Program-made: the position numbers and the translations under genes | Source of the DNA: CAZMNY01 sp964567745 | Lineage (GTDB): Bacteria > Planctomycetota > Planctomycetia > Pirellulales > Pirellulaceae | Assembly (NCBI GenBank): GCA_964567745.1 | Contig: CAZMNY010000001.1 | Location: forward strand, 248,001 to 312,000 | Direction of reading: 5' to 3' | DNA: 64,000 nucleotides | The notes under the pieces: generated by a model | Seen by the model: only the letters and a program-made list of their open reading frames with translations | The model's database searches: none | Told to the model about the DNA's origin: nothing | Part shown: in pieces, positions 17,104 through 25,892 of the stretch | Layout of the letters: each line of letters begins with the position of its first letter | How positions within the stretch are numbered: position 1 is the first letter of the stretch

Positions 17104-17412
17104 GTGATTTTCGCTTTCGCGCTCGCCATGATGCGAACGGTGAAGTTGACGTTCTGTTCTAACTCAAGGATCCCGGTCCGTACAGCGTCGACGTCAGGAG
17201 AATTCGAACCGATGGACGAAGAAAGACGTTCATGTCCGGCAACATTGACTCAGCCGTTGGCGTGCAACGACGCAACGACGGAACGGAAAGCTCGAGATTA
17301 GTCATGACGAAACGCAAGGTCTGTGGTCTGGCTCACAGAGAATGCAATCGAGGACGGCCGATGTATTGAGACAGTCGCCTCTACCGTTTCTTCCTCATGG
17401 GGATTCTTGGTC
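17104..17412. other. intergenic region upstream of selC
   Basis: No gene supported. A T-loop-like word (GGTTCGAATTC on the minus strand, near 17200) is present but cannot be folded into a tRNA. The selC promoter should be in this region; no clear boxes were identified. Confidence 0.45.
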
Positions 17413-17757
17413 ATGATTCGCCAGTCCGTGTTGCTGTTCGCTGTCGCTGCTGCCGCCTTTGCCGCCTGCGGCTGTCAGACCCTGGGACACCGTAAGTTGA
17501 GCCGCCATGACTTGAGTTCTCAAGAACTCAGCCAACCGGAATTGAGCCAACAGCCGTTGCGCCGAAGGCAAGTGGTACAAGCAAACCAAGCCTCGTCGAT
17601 CATCCCTCCCTCGCAACTGGCCGGCGACCCGAGGCTGCCGCCGCCACGTCATTTCGGCGGCCGAGCGAACCAAGACGCGGTAGCCCAAGACACGTTAGCC
17701 CAAGACGCAGCGACTCGACGGCGAACGTCGAATTCCTTTGCATCGCGGGGATGCTGA
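17413..17757 (+). CDS. small putative lipoprotein with Ser/Gln repeats
   Basis: 114 residues from the ATG at 17413, preceded by GGGGA. The N-terminus is a signal sequence (RQSVLLFAVAAAAFAACGC) with FAAC as a plausible lipobox. After it comes a degenerate repeat, KLSRHDLSSQELSQPELSQQ, and later DAVAQDTLAQDAA. The composition suggests a disordered surface or periplasmic tether. No domain recognised. Confidence 0.5.
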   Translation: MIRQSVLLFAVAAAAFAACGCQTLGHRKLSRHDLSSQELSQPELSQQPLRRRQVVQANQASSIIPPSQLAGDPRLPPPRHFGGRANQDAVAQDTLAQDAATRRRTSNSFASRGC

Positions 17758-18066
17758 CGCTAGTCGCTACAGCGTGCGGTCGCACGCAAGCGAGTTTTCC
17801 TTTCCCCGTGCCGCTGGCGAGGCTGCCGCTCCCCAGGGCGACGGTATACATGCGGCTCGATTATTCGACTGTTGAGTTCGCTTTAGCTGGAGACTGCAAT
17901 ACAGCGCGCATTGCCTGCGGCACACGGGTTAAACGAGGGCATTGGGGGCCGCCAGCAGATTCTCGCTCGCTACGGGCAACTCAGCTCGAATCCGTGTATA
18001 CTCTTTGCTTGTCGAATGTCCGTTGAAGAGTCGCATTGGAATGAATGTTCTGACAGGCAAGGATAG
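17758..18066. other. intergenic region
   Basis: About 310 bp without a supported gene before the J-like fusion protein. Nothing structured was recognised. Confidence 0.4.
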
Positions 18067-19299
18067 ATGTCGAACGAATCGTTTGATCCATATTTCAAGT
18101 GGCTGGGCATTTCGCCAGCGAATCAACCACCAACCCATTATCGGATGTTGGGGCTCGACGAGTTTACGGCCGACAAAGATGTGATTTCCAACGCGGCCGA
18201 TCGCCAGATGATGTTGATTCGCACGTTTCAATCGGGTCCCTACTCAGCCCATTCTCAGCGAATCCTGAACGAGTTGGCCGCCGCGCGAACTTGTCTGCTC
18301 GACAGTCAACTCAAGCGACAATACGACAATCAGTTGCGAGCGAAGCAAGGATCTCAACTCGCGCCTGCCAGAGAAACCTTTGTCGCGTCCACTCCTCCAG
18401 CCCCAGCGCGAGTGGCGACGAGCCAGGCAGCGCCGCCTCAAGCCGTCCCGATGACGCCGCCCGTCGTCGCGCCTCAAGCAGCCCAGGCGTCCAACTTTGG
18501 CCTCGAACCGCTGGCCACGTCGCCCGAGCTCATTCGGCAACAAAAACTGCGCCGGTCGAGAAAGAAACGGGCCAGCCAAAAGTCCAACGTTGTCTTTTGG
18601 GTCGTTGGCATTGGTGCCGTCCTATTGCTAACTGTGCTGATGCTCTTCAGCCGAATGGTCGGCGGCGGCGACGAAACGAATCTATCGCCGGAGACGAGCG
18701 AGGCGTGGGGAGCCAGCACCACTGAAAGCGATTCCGGAACCGCCGGCGAAACCAAACCCGCGGTGGCCGTGACCGATGTTGTGACGGCGAGCTATTCTCG
18801 CGCGGACTGGAATGTGGTGGGGAGCCGTGATTGGCTTTTCAATGGCGACGAAGTCGATACGAAACTCGAAATGCAGCCGGGTTCCTGGCTCATGTCGCGT
18901 CAAGAATATGGCGACTGCCTGACTACGTTCGAATACGTACTGCAAAAAGGCGGAGCAGGCGGAGTCTATGTGCGAGTTCCCAATGGGGCGACTTGGCCAT
19001 GGAATCAGGGACTTGAGATTCACTTGAAAGATGACCACGCCGATTCGACGGTGGGGCACGAATCGACAGGATCGGTTTGGCACCGCACGCCGCCAGAGCA
19101 AATCGCCTCGCGACCACTGGGACAATGGAATAAAGTTCGCGTGGAATGCCGCGGCCGAGACATCACCGTTGAGATCAACGGCAAGCAAGTGACTCGATAC
19201 CGGATGAATGATCGTATGCCGCGCGCTGGTCATGTGGGGCTCGACGGCGTCAGCGGCGGCATCACGTATCGCGATTTTGTGGTTCAAGAATTGAAGTGA
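18067..19299 (+). CDS. J-like N-domain / transmembrane / DUF1080-type jelly-roll fusion
   Basis: 410 residues in three parts. Residues 1-100 are the planctomycete J-like module (FDPYFKWLGISPANQPPTHY, then RMLGLDEFTADKDVI, AARTCLLDSQLKRQYDNQLR). The HPD of true DnaJ is replaced by NQPP, so Hsp70 stimulation is unlikely. Residues 100-175 are Pro/Ala-rich with a basic RRSRKKR stop. One membrane helix follows (VVFWVVGIGAVLLLTVLMLF). Residues 240-410 form a beta-sandwich of the DUF1080/LamG kind (DCLTTFEYVLQKGGAGGVYV, WNKVRVECRGRDITVEING, GHVGLDGVSGGITYRDFVV). The cytoplasmic J-like part and the extracytoplasmic sugar-binding-like part suggest an envelope sensor or anchor. Confidence 0.75.
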   Translation: MSNESFDPYFKWLGISPANQPPTHYRMLGLDEFTADKDVISNAADRQMMLIRTFQSGPYSAHSQRILNELAAARTCLLDSQLKRQYDNQLRAKQGSQLAPARETFVASTPPAPARVATSQAAPPQAVPMTPPVVAPQAAQASNFGLEPLATSPELIRQQKLRRSRKKRASQKSNVVFWVVGIGAVLLLTVLMLFSRMVGGGDETNLSPETSEAWGASTTESDSGTAGETKPAVAVTDVVTASYSRADWNVVGSRDWLFNGDEVDTKLEMQPGSWLMSRQEYGDCLTTFEYVLQKGGAGGVYVRVPNGATWPWNQGLEIHLKDDHADSTVGHESTGSVWHRTPPEQIASRPLGQWNKVRVECRGRDITVEINGKQVTRYRMNDRMPRAGHVGLDGVSGGITYRDFVVQELK

Positions 19300-19304
19300 G
19301 AGAC

Positions 19305-19532
19305 ATGAAGTTTATCGAACTAACCGGCTCCACTCTGGCCGAGATCGTCAAGGAAGATGAGTTGCACGCCGCGGACTTGGACTCCGCGGGAATTCAACCG
19401 GGCTCCATCGTTCGAGTCAACGAACAGGGCGATATCGAGGTGCGTCGAAAAGAGGGTTGGGACGTCGTCGGCGGACTGCTCGGCGAGTTTGGCGACCGAG
19501 TGAGCCGTACGAGCGGGCTCGATTGGGCCTAG
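19305..19532 (+). CDS. small conserved protein
   Basis: 75 residues from the ATG at 19305, six bases after the J-like gene stop, with a weak GAGAG Shine-Dalgarno provided by the overlap. The sequence is beta-rich and acidic: FIELTGSTLAEIV, ELHAADLDSAGIQPGSIVRV and EVRRKEGWDVVGGLLGEF, ending LDWA. I recognise the pattern as a short planctomycete-restricted family of unknown function. Close spacing suggests co-expression with the J-like protein. Confidence 0.65.
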   Translation: MKFIELTGSTLAEIVKEDELHAADLDSAGIQPGSIVRVNEQGDIEVRRKEGWDVVGGLLGEFGDRVSRTSGLDWA

Positions 19533-19656
19533 CCTTTGCGACGCGTTTCGCACTGTAGCAAGACCAACAGCTCGCCTCGTTGCGCTCGCATCAGGTTCAT
19601 CAGCTAACTCGCCGACAAGCCCTCGCCGTGAGCGGACGCGGTAAGAAGCCACCTAC

Positions 19657-20562
19657 TTACGACGGGCCGAAGCGAACTCGAAGTGCTTCGCACAGCTGCT
19701 GCATCTGCGCTAGATCGAGCTGTTCTGCGCGAGTCTCGGGGCCGAATCCGAGTTCGCCCATCACGTCATCCACCATCGGCTTGCTGAGTTCGCCTTTATA
19801 GGCGCCGAGCAAACCGCTTCGTAGAAACTTGCGGCGGTGGAGAAACACCGATCGTGTGAATCGGTGAAAGAACTTGATGTCGAGGATCGCCTTCCGCTTG
19901 GATTCAAGGGGCTCCACGCGAATGATCGCCGAGTGCACCTTGGGTCGCGGCCAAAAAACATTCGGCGTCATGACTCGCACAATTCGGCAGTCGCAGAGAC
20001 TCTGCATCCACACGCTGAGCGCCCCGTAGCTTTTCGAATTCGGCTCGGCGACAATTCGGTCGGCCAGTTCTTTCTGAATGGTGGCCGCCATCAAGGCGGG
20101 CGGTTTTTCGAGCGCCAGCAGATTCGAAAGAATGGGCGTGGCGATGTTGTAGGGCAAGTTGGCCGCCAACTTGAAGCGGCCGTTAGGAATCACCGCGAGT
20201 TGCTGCTCGACCGCCTGCAAGACGTTTTCGTCAATGCTGTTCTTGTTTCGCAGCGCGTCTTGCTTGAGCATTACGACATTGGCGAACGACTCGAGTTCTT
20301 CCGAAGCCAAAATGTGAAGCTGCGGATCGATCTCGACGGTGACGACGCGACCGGCGCGTTGAGCCATCATGGCCGTCAGGCTTCCGGTCCCGGTGCCAAT
20401 TTCCAGCACAACATCGCTCGTATCGAGCTCCGCAGTTTCGGCGAGCATCCGCACGAGGTTGAGATCGATCAGGAAATTCTGCCCGTAGCGTGTGATTGGA
20501 TTGATGCCGACTTCGTCGAACCGCTTTCGCAGAAACGAAATCGTCTGCCGACTCGCAGTCAT
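19657..20562 (-). CDS. rsmA: 16S rRNA (adenine1518/1519-N6) dimethyltransferase RsmA
   Basis: 301 residues from the ATG at 20562, which overlaps the ribE stop by 4 bp. The substrate-frame start is YGQNFLIDLNLVRML. The SAM motif is VVLEIGTGTGSLTAMM, and the catalytic NLPY motif is in KLAANLPYNIATPIL. The C-terminal helical domain is present (FFHRFTRSVFLHRRKFLR). RsmA dimethylates two adjacent adenines in helix 45 of 16S rRNA late in 30S assembly. Length is typical or slightly long. Confidence 0.95.
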   Translation of the reverse strand: MTASRQTISFLRKRFDEVGINPITRYGQNFLIDLNLVRMLAETAELDTSDVVLEIGTGTGSLTAMMAQRAGRVVTVEIDPQLHILASEELESFANVVMLKQDALRNKNSIDENVLQAVEQQLAVIPNGRFKLAANLPYNIATPILSNLLALEKPPALMAATIQKELADRIVAEPNSKSYGALSVWMQSLCDCRIVRVMTPNVFWPRPKVHSAIIRVEPLESKRKAILDIKFFHRFTRSVFLHRRKFLRSGLLGAYKGELSKPMVDDVMGELGFGPETRAEQLDLAQMQQLCEALRVRFGPS

Positions 20563-21158
20563 GGCGACTCCACCCATTCGAGTTGCCGTTGGACGTACTT
20601 CGCCAGCACGTCAGTCTCTAAATTGATCGGATCTCCGTTGCACAAACCGCCGAGCGTGGTGACTTGCAGCGTGTGGGGAATGAGCGCGATGCTGAACCGT
20701 TGCTTCTCGACGTCAACCAGCGTCAGGCTTACGCCGTCGACGGCGACCGATCCTTTGCTTGCCATTTGCTTTGCCAACTCGCCTGGCGTTTCAATCCAAA
20801 ACGTCGACCATTGCGCATCATCCTCACGGCTCTGCAAACGGCCAACGCCGTCGATGTGCCCGGTGACGAGATGCCCGCCCAGCGCGTCTCCAAGTTTCAA
20901 CGAACTCTCCAAGTTGACTCGGCCTCCGACTTTCAAGTTGCCGAGGTTAGTGCATCGCAACGTCTCCGCGCCGGCTTCGAAGGTTGCTTCATCGCCGCTG
21001 AGTTCGACCACGGTCAGGCAACAGCCGTTGATGGAAATGCTGGCGCCGATTCCGCAATGATCGAACACGCTGGCAGCTCGAATCGTCAGGCGAACGCCGG
21101 GTCCGTCCTCTTCGATGCGAGTCGCCTCACCCATCGTTTCCACAAGTCCGGTAAACAT
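20559..21158 (-). CDS. ribE: riboflavin synthase alpha chain
   Basis: 199 residues from the ATG at 21158, beginning with the family start MFTGLVETMG. It has two tandem Lum-binding domains: the first carries GASISINGCCLTVVEL, LGDALGGHLVTGHIDG follows at the junction, and the second carries GSVAVDGVSLTLVDV. The enzyme dismutates two 6,7-dimethyl-8-ribityllumazine molecules to riboflavin. It is the first gene of a two-gene operon with rsmA and is divergent from eno. No FMN riboswitch was seen upstream. Confidence 0.95.
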   Translation of the reverse strand: MFTGLVETMGEATRIEEDGPGVRLTIRAASVFDHCGIGASISINGCCLTVVELSGDEATFEAGAETLRCTNLGNLKVGGRVNLESSLKLGDALGGHLVTGHIDGVGRLQSREDDAQWSTFWIETPGELAKQMASKGSVAVDGVSLTLVDVEKQRFSIALIPHTLQVTTLGGLCNGDPINLETDVLAKYVQRQLEWVESP

Positions 21159-21329
21159 CTCGCGTAGGATCCAATGTGAATGGAGATACTCTCTAAAACC
21201 GATCCGAATGCTGGCTGTGCCAAACTGGTCAGCGACCGCTCCACTAGGCAATTAGCAGCCCATCGGGCACAATATTTGGTGCGAAAAACAAATCAGACAC
21301 ACAAAAAGCTTACAGGACGAGTTGAACGC

Positions 21330-22604
21330 ATGAGCTTCATTACCGCAATCGCTGGCCGACAGATTCTCGATAGTCGCGGCAACCCCACAGTGGAAGCCGA
21401 AGTCACTTTGTCCGATGGCTCCATCGGTCGAGCAGCGGTTCCGAGCGGCGCGAGTACGGGTGCCCACGAGGCCTGGGAACTGCGCGACGGCGACGAGAAC
21501 GTTTTTCTTGGTAAGGGCGTGACGAAAGCCGTTGCCAATATCAATACGTCCATCGGCGAGACCTTATTGGGCATGGACGGGCTCGACCAAAACGAAATCG
21601 ACGCCCAATTGTGCGAGCTCGACGGGACCGACAACAAATCAAATCTAGGCGCGAACGCGATTTTGGGCGTCTCGCTAGCCACCGCAAGGGCAGCCGCGGA
21701 ATACACGGGGCAACCGCTCTATCGCTACCTCGGCGGAGTCGCGGGCAATCTGCTGCCGGCCCCAATGATGAATATCGTCAACGGAGGAGAGCACGCCGAC
21801 AACTCGGTCGATATCCAAGAATTCATGGTGATGCCGCTCGGATTCGAATGTTTTTCCGATGGATTGCGAGCGGGCGTGGAAGTGTTTCACCAACTCAAGA
21901 AAGTGCTCAGCTCAAAGGGACTCAACACGGCTGTCGGCGATGAAGGCGGGTTTGCACCCGATCTTGGCAGCAACGCCGAAGCGCTCGACTTGATCATGAC
22001 CGCGATCGAAAAAGCGGGTTACAAACCGGGTGAGCAAATTCAAATTGCGCTCGATGTGGCGGCGACCGAGTTTTATGACAGCGACAAAGGGGTCTACAAG
22101 ATCGACGGCAAAGAGCTCGATTCCGCTGGGATGGTCGACTTCCTCGGAAACTGGGCTGACAACTACCCAATCTGTTCAATCGAAGATGGCTGCAGCGAAG
22201 ACGATTGGGGCGGCTGGAAGCAGCTGACCGACCGCTGTGGAGCCAATGTTCAATTGGTCGGCGACGACTTGTTTGTAACCAATACCGAGCGGCTGCAGCG
22301 AGGCATCACGGAGGGAATCGCCAACAGCATTCTGATCAAAGTCAATCAGATCGGAACGCTAACCGAGACGATCGCGGCAATCCAATTGGCCGCTGGCAAC
22401 GGCTATACGAGCATCGCCAGCCATCGCAGCGGAGAGACCGAGGATGCGACGATCGCCGATCTCGCCGTCGGCCTCTGCACAGGCCAGATCAAAACCGGCT
22501 CCGCTTCCCGCAGCGATCGCATGGCAAAGTACAACCAACTGCTGCGTATCGAAGAAGAGCTCGGCGAACACGCTCGATACGGCGGACCGCTGTTCCAGCG
22601 CTAG
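21330..22604 (+). CDS. eno: enolase
   Basis: 424 residues from the ATG at 21330 (an AGGA lies upstream). Motifs: AIAGRQILDSRGNPTVEAEV, SGASTGAHEAWELRDGD, GANAILGVSLA, NIVNGGEHADNSVDIQEFM, GDEGGFAPDL, metal ligands in ALDVAATEFYD, SIEDGCSEDDW and LVGDDLFVTN, the catalytic lysine in ILIKVNQIGT, and SHRSGETED. It converts 2-phosphoglycerate to phosphoenolpyruvate in glycolysis. Length and motifs are normal. Confidence 0.97.
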   Translation: MSFITAIAGRQILDSRGNPTVEAEVTLSDGSIGRAAVPSGASTGAHEAWELRDGDENVFLGKGVTKAVANINTSIGETLLGMDGLDQNEIDAQLCELDGTDNKSNLGANAILGVSLATARAAAEYTGQPLYRYLGGVAGNLLPAPMMNIVNGGEHADNSVDIQEFMVMPLGFECFSDGLRAGVEVFHQLKKVLSSKGLNTAVGDEGGFAPDLGSNAEALDLIMTAIEKAGYKPGEQIQIALDVAATEFYDSDKGVYKIDGKELDSAGMVDFLGNWADNYPICSIEDGCSEDDWGGWKQLTDRCGANVQLVGDDLFVTNTERLQRGITEGIANSILIKVNQIGTLTETIAAIQLAAGNGYTSIASHRSGETEDATIADLAVGLCTGQIKTGSASRSDRMAKYNQLLRIEEELGEHARYGGPLFQR

Positions 22605-22780
22605 TTGGACCAAGCAGTCTTTGCTCTACGTGATCGATCAGCGCTGAAACGGCGCTATCGGCGCGCATATCGCTTGTGCTCTCGTCGGCGAGCTGCGTCA
22701 ATCTTTCGCGGTCCTGCTCTCTGTGTAACGAGCGCCTTGGAATTCGACTTCCACAGTTCGACGCGGGTATAATCAGTCGC

Positions 22781-23173
22781 ATGACAAATGGCGAACCGAA
22801 CAAGCGAGAGTCGATTGTGGACTCGCCCTGGTATTGGGCCTACCTCTTCATTGCGGCTGCGCTGGCGATCCTGTTTGTTGCCCAAGGTCGAATTCGATCG
22901 CGGCAAGCGCAAATTGAAACCAAATATCAGGGACGGCAACGGGCGGTTCGAACACTTTCGGGGCAGCAGCCCGACACCCCGCTCTCCACTCCATCGAATA
23001 CGCTCGTCCAGCTCTGGCCCCTGTTCGTCACTCTCACTGTTCTGTTGTGCGTGACTGGGTATGGCCTGTCACGACGCTGGCGAATCAGTCGAGTCCAACA
23101 AGGCGGCGGGCAAGTCGATCGAGTCCAACAGAGCGCCGCACCCAGTTTAGAATCGAGTGGCAGGGAATCATGA
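22781..23173 (+). CDS. two-helix membrane protein, unknown
   Basis: 130 residues from the ATG at 22781. Two membrane segments: WYWAYLFIAAALAILFVA (about 15-32) and LWPLFVTLTVLLCVTGYGL (about 77-95). A basic loop (GRIRSRQAQIETKYQGRQR) lies between them. The tail contains the near-repeat RVQQGGGQVDRVQQ. Its stop overlaps the next gene's ATG in an ATGA, so the two are translationally coupled. Confidence 0.65.
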   Translation: MTNGEPNKRESIVDSPWYWAYLFIAAALAILFVAQGRIRSRQAQIETKYQGRQRAVRTLSGQQPDTPLSTPSNTLVQLWPLFVTLTVLLCVTGYGLSRRWRISRVQQGGGQVDRVQQSAAPSLESSGRES

Positions 23174-23760
23174 ATTGGCTCGCGGACAACATGATTGTCG
23201 TTTCCGGCTCGCTTGCCATCATTATGGCGGGCCTGGCCGCGGGCTGGGTCAAGACAGGCGACAAACGCTTGCTGCTTGGCGCACTTATTCCAGCGCTACT
23301 GGCAGTCGCTGTCGTGGGCGTCGGCCTGCTCCATGAATCGCCGCAGGAGCAGATCAAGAAGACACTCTTCGCCACGGCGGAAGCGATCGAACATGACAAA
23401 GTCGACGAGGTCGTTGAGTCGCTCACTCCGGAACGCGAACAGTTGCGGGAACGAGTGCGTCAGAGCATGACGTTCTTTGAAATCAAAGACATCGACATCA
23501 AGAGCAATCTGAAGATCACGATGTCAGACAGCGGACGCCGAGCGGAAGTCGAATTCAACGTCACGGCGGTGACAAGCCTAAAGAGCGGCCTGGCCAAGAA
23601 CCAAAAAGTGGCTTTCTTCTTCATCGTCAGCTACGTCCGCGACCGCGACCGCTGGCTGATTGACGATTTCGAAGAGCTATCGCCGGAGAAAGGGTTTCAG
23701 CGAAAGGATGCCCGCAATCGGCGATCTAGGATTCCCCCGTCGCTTGACCAGTTGCCGTAG
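23170..23760 (+). CDS. membrane-anchored NTF2-like protein, putative
   Basis: 196 residues from the ATG at 23170, overlapping the upstream stop. Two N-terminal membrane segments (MIVVSGSLAIIMAGLAAGWV, LLLGALIPALLAVAVVGVGL) precede a soluble domain of about 120 residues with helix-then-sheet order (EAIEHDKVDEVVESLTPE, KSNLKITMSDSGRRAEVEFN, VAFFFIVSYVRDRDRWLIDD). The layout and the final WLIDDFEE strand resemble NTF2-like or SnoaL-like domains. Function is unknown. It probably works with the preceding membrane protein. Confidence 0.6.
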   Translation: MNWLADNMIVVSGSLAIIMAGLAAGWVKTGDKRLLLGALIPALLAVAVVGVGLLHESPQEQIKKTLFATAEAIEHDKVDEVVESLTPEREQLRERVRQSMTFFEIKDIDIKSNLKITMSDSGRRAEVEFNVTAVTSLKSGLAKNQKVAFFFIVSYVRDRDRWLIDDFEELSPEKGFQRKDARNRRSRIPPSLDQLP

Positions 23761-23845
23761 GCCAGAGTCGGTTCGCATAGCCAGCACGGAATGCACCGTT
23801 GTCGACTAAGCGCGAACCCTTCTTCATTAAAGAAGCAACGTCGGG

Positions 23846-24511
23846 CTAGGGCGTCGGCCAGTACGGCTCCGGCGCGCGTTCGTAATAATCGCGAGGCGTA
23901 TTGGGATAGCCTCCGTCGTGCCACGGCCGCCATCGATTTGGAGTCGCGGGAACCGGAATTCGACGTGGGTCGATGCCAGGCGGTGCGATGATGCCCCCAC
24001 CAGGTCCAGGTCCACCAGGTCCAGGTCCGCCGGCGCCAGGTCCGCCGGCGCCAGGTGCAAACCCTCCACCTCGCCCTGCATAAGGTCGGCCGTAGCCGGG
24101 AGCGAAGCCCAGGCCGAACGCAGGGTAAGCGGGCGGCGGGCCCCAAGCGGGGTAGGGGGCCGAGTAGGGTCGGTAGGGGAATCGCCATTCGCCGTATGGC
24201 CGAACGGGCTCGCCAAATCGCTCGACGATGTGGGTGTTATCCGAGATTCCGCCGACTTGAATATTGCCTCGAATTTGCCGATACCCGCTTCGAACGACAA
24301 CCGGCGCCGGCTGATAATAGGCCGCTGTCTCTTGGCGATATTGGTTGGTTCGACGGCCCGTCTTCAGATCGTGCGAGTAGGTGGAGGGGATGGTGTTCCA
24401 ATCCCCCGCGCACGCCGATTTCGCGCCGAGCGGCAGAGTGAGTGAGAGGCATAGCGCGCCGACGGCGATTGCCAATGTCTGTGCTGTTTTTTCTTTGAGT
24501 TGCTTGCTCAT
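23846..24511 (-). CDS. secreted Gly/Pro-rich protein
   Basis: 221 residues from the ATG at 24511, with a long signal peptide (AIAVGALCLSLTLPLGAKSA). The mature protein has Tyr/Arg-rich segments (TYSHDLKTGRRTNQYRQETA, YGEWRFPYRPYSAPYP), then a collagen-like run built of GAGGPG and GPGGPG units (residues ~165-185), and ends NTPRDYYERAPEPYWPTP. It is likely a structural envelope or matrix protein. The Gly-Pro tract is encoded by tandem 9-18 bp DNA repeats, so its length may vary between strains. Confidence 0.6.
   Translation of the reverse strand: MSKQLKEKTAQTLAIAVGALCLSLTLPLGAKSACAGDWNTIPSTYSHDLKTGRRTNQYRQETAAYYQPAPVVVRSGYRQIRGNIQVGGISDNTHIVERFGEPVRPYGEWRFPYRPYSAPYPAWGPPPAYPAFGLGFAPGYGRPYAGRGGGFAPGAGGPGAGGPGPGGPGPGGGIIAPPGIDPRRIPVPATPNRWRPWHDGGYPNTPRDYYERAPEPYWPTP
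23999..24058. repeat. tandem repeats encoding the Gly-Pro tract
   Basis: Nested units of CCAGGTCCAGGTCC and GCCGGCGCCAGGTCC repeat here. They encode the GAGGPG/GPGGPG region of the secreted protein on the minus strand. Confidence 0.7.
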
Positions 24512-24633
24512 GGGGAGTCGCCTGTGCTGGGATTTATGCAAAGACCTACTCACCCCCGCGTGTTGCTTCCAGGTAAATCCGTCGCGGCATTGTCTCGTGC
24601 TTTCTCGACTTGCCGCAGGTTCGTCTGCTTCTT

Positions 24634-25119
24634 CTAGTTCGTTGGCTTTCGGTACTCGACCATCAACTTGCCTGTTGACGGGTCGTAGAAGTACTTTTGC
24701 CCTTCTTCGAGTTCCGGCAACTTGATGTTGTTGGCTTTGACAATCTTCGAATCAAACTCTTGCTGAGTCTTGGGGAAGTTGCCGTGGGTCGCTTTATAGA
24801 GATTCATCGCGTGAGGGATCTGAATTTCAAAGACCGCTTTTTGCTTGAAGCGAAACAAGGCAACCGCTGGGGTCACGATAGCCTTGCCGATCCCCTTCTC
24901 TTTTTCGAGTTTCTTTCCCTTTTTGCCGACGCCGACCACGGCTTCCTTGTAGGCCACCTCGCCTTCGGGTTTTGTTTCTTCCTCAGGCGATTCGGCGTTA
25001 CTACTTTGGCTGTCACCGCTCGGTGCCGCGTTGGGGGCGTCTTCGCATCCGATCGCAAGCGCGGTGACGCTCACAGCGGAGATAACTAAGAGCGATTTGA
25101 TCGCGGTTGTTCTCAACAT
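24634..25119 (-). CDS. lipoprotein with pilin-like C-terminal domain, unknown
   Basis: 161 residues with a signal peptide and lipobox LAIGC (Cys at about residue 25). A Ser/Glu-rich linker follows, then a Lys-rich helix (GKKGKKLEKEKGIGKAIV). The C-terminal part, including IPHAMNLYKATHGNFPKTQQ, ELEEGQKYFYDPSTGKLMVE, resembles the globular end of type-II secretion pseudopilin-type proteins often found in planctomycetes. Its 5' end overlaps the end of surE by 7 bp, so the two are co-transcribed. Confidence 0.65.
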   Translation of the reverse strand: MLRTTAIKSLLVISAVSVTALAIGCEDAPNAAPSGDSQSSNAESPEEETKPEGEVAYKEAVVGVGKKGKKLEKEKGIGKAIVTPAVALFRFKQKAVFEIQIPHAMNLYKATHGNFPKTQQEFDSKIVKANNIKLPELEEGQKYFYDPSTGKLMVEYRKPTN

Positions 25120-25892
25120 GATTTCAATCTCCAGTCCTTCATTTGATCGAAAACTGCTTGCTTCGTCATGTCATATTGTAACGGCGTCACGGTGAGGTAG
25201 CCGTGCGAGAGAGCTGTTAAATCCGTTTCGCCATCGGTCGGTTCCGGCGGTGGGTCGGTGGTCGCCCAATAGTAAGGACGGCCTCTCGGGTCGGTGCGTT
25301 TGAGAAACTTCTCTCCGTATCTGGCAACACCCATCGGCGTGACTCGAACGTCGGGAGGCGATTCTTGTTCGACCGCAACCGTGGGAATGTTAATGTTGAA
25401 TAATTCGGGCTCGGAGCCCTTTTGTTCGAGCAGTTGTTCAACGAGCGCCAAGGCGAGAACTGCGGCTCGATCGAAATGAGGATGTTCCGCGAACTCCATC
25501 GAAATGGCAATGCTGGTGATTCCGAAAAAGGCGCCTTCAATGGCCGCCGCAACCGTGCCGGAATAGAGAACGTTGATTCCCGCGTTGAGGCCGCCGTTGA
25601 TCCCGCTGATGACCAGGTCAGGTCGATTCGGACAGAGCTCGGTGACTCCCATCTTCACGCAATCCGCCGGGCTTCCCTCCACCGAGTACCCTCGAAGGTG
25701 ATCCTGCTCGTCGTATGATTCGGTGCAAATCAACGGCCTCAGAAACGTGATCGAGTGCCCGACTCCACTCTGCTCCGTCGCTGGTGCCACAACCGTGACG
25801 TCTCCAATCGACTGCAGCTGCCTCTCCATTGCAGCGAGTCCAGGAGCGTGAATGCCGTCGTCATTAGTCAAAAGTATCCGCACGTTTGCCAC
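25113..25892 (-). CDS. surE: 5'/3'-nucleotidase SurE
   Basis: 259 residues. The metal site is at the N-terminus (ILLTNDDGIHAPGL) and in DLVISGINGGLNAG with the invariant Asn. Further family features are VVAPATEQSGVGHSIT, YSVEGSPADCVKMGV and YSGTVAAAIEGAFFG. SurE dephosphorylates nucleoside monophosphates and supports stationary-phase survival. The length is normal. It is first in an operon with the lipoprotein and divergent from guaA. Confidence 0.95.
   Translation of the reverse strand: MANVRILLTNDDGIHAPGLAAMERQLQSIGDVTVVAPATEQSGVGHSITFLRPLICTESYDEQDHLRGYSVEGSPADCVKMGVTELCPNRPDLVISGINGGLNAGINVLYSGTVAAAIEGAFFGITSIAISMEFAEHPHFDRAAVLALALVEQLLEQKGSEPELFNINIPTVAVEQESPPDVRVTPMGVARYGEKFLKRTDPRGRPYYWATTDPPPEPTDGETDLTALSHGYLTVTPLQYDMTKQAVFDQMKDWRLKSC

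Noticed and set aside
17004..17160. Plus-strand frame beginning MAEVHGNRTHRP across selC
   Set aside because: It is the antisense of the tRNA-Sec gene; such frames are a well-known false protein call over tRNAs. The AAAGGAG upstream is coincidental.
17190..17230. Second tRNA beside selC
   Set aside because: A T-loop-like word exists, but no acceptor or anticodon stem can be formed around it.
19837..21060. 407-codon plus-strand frame opposite rsmA and ribE
   Set aside because: Shadow spanning two well-identified genes on the other strand.
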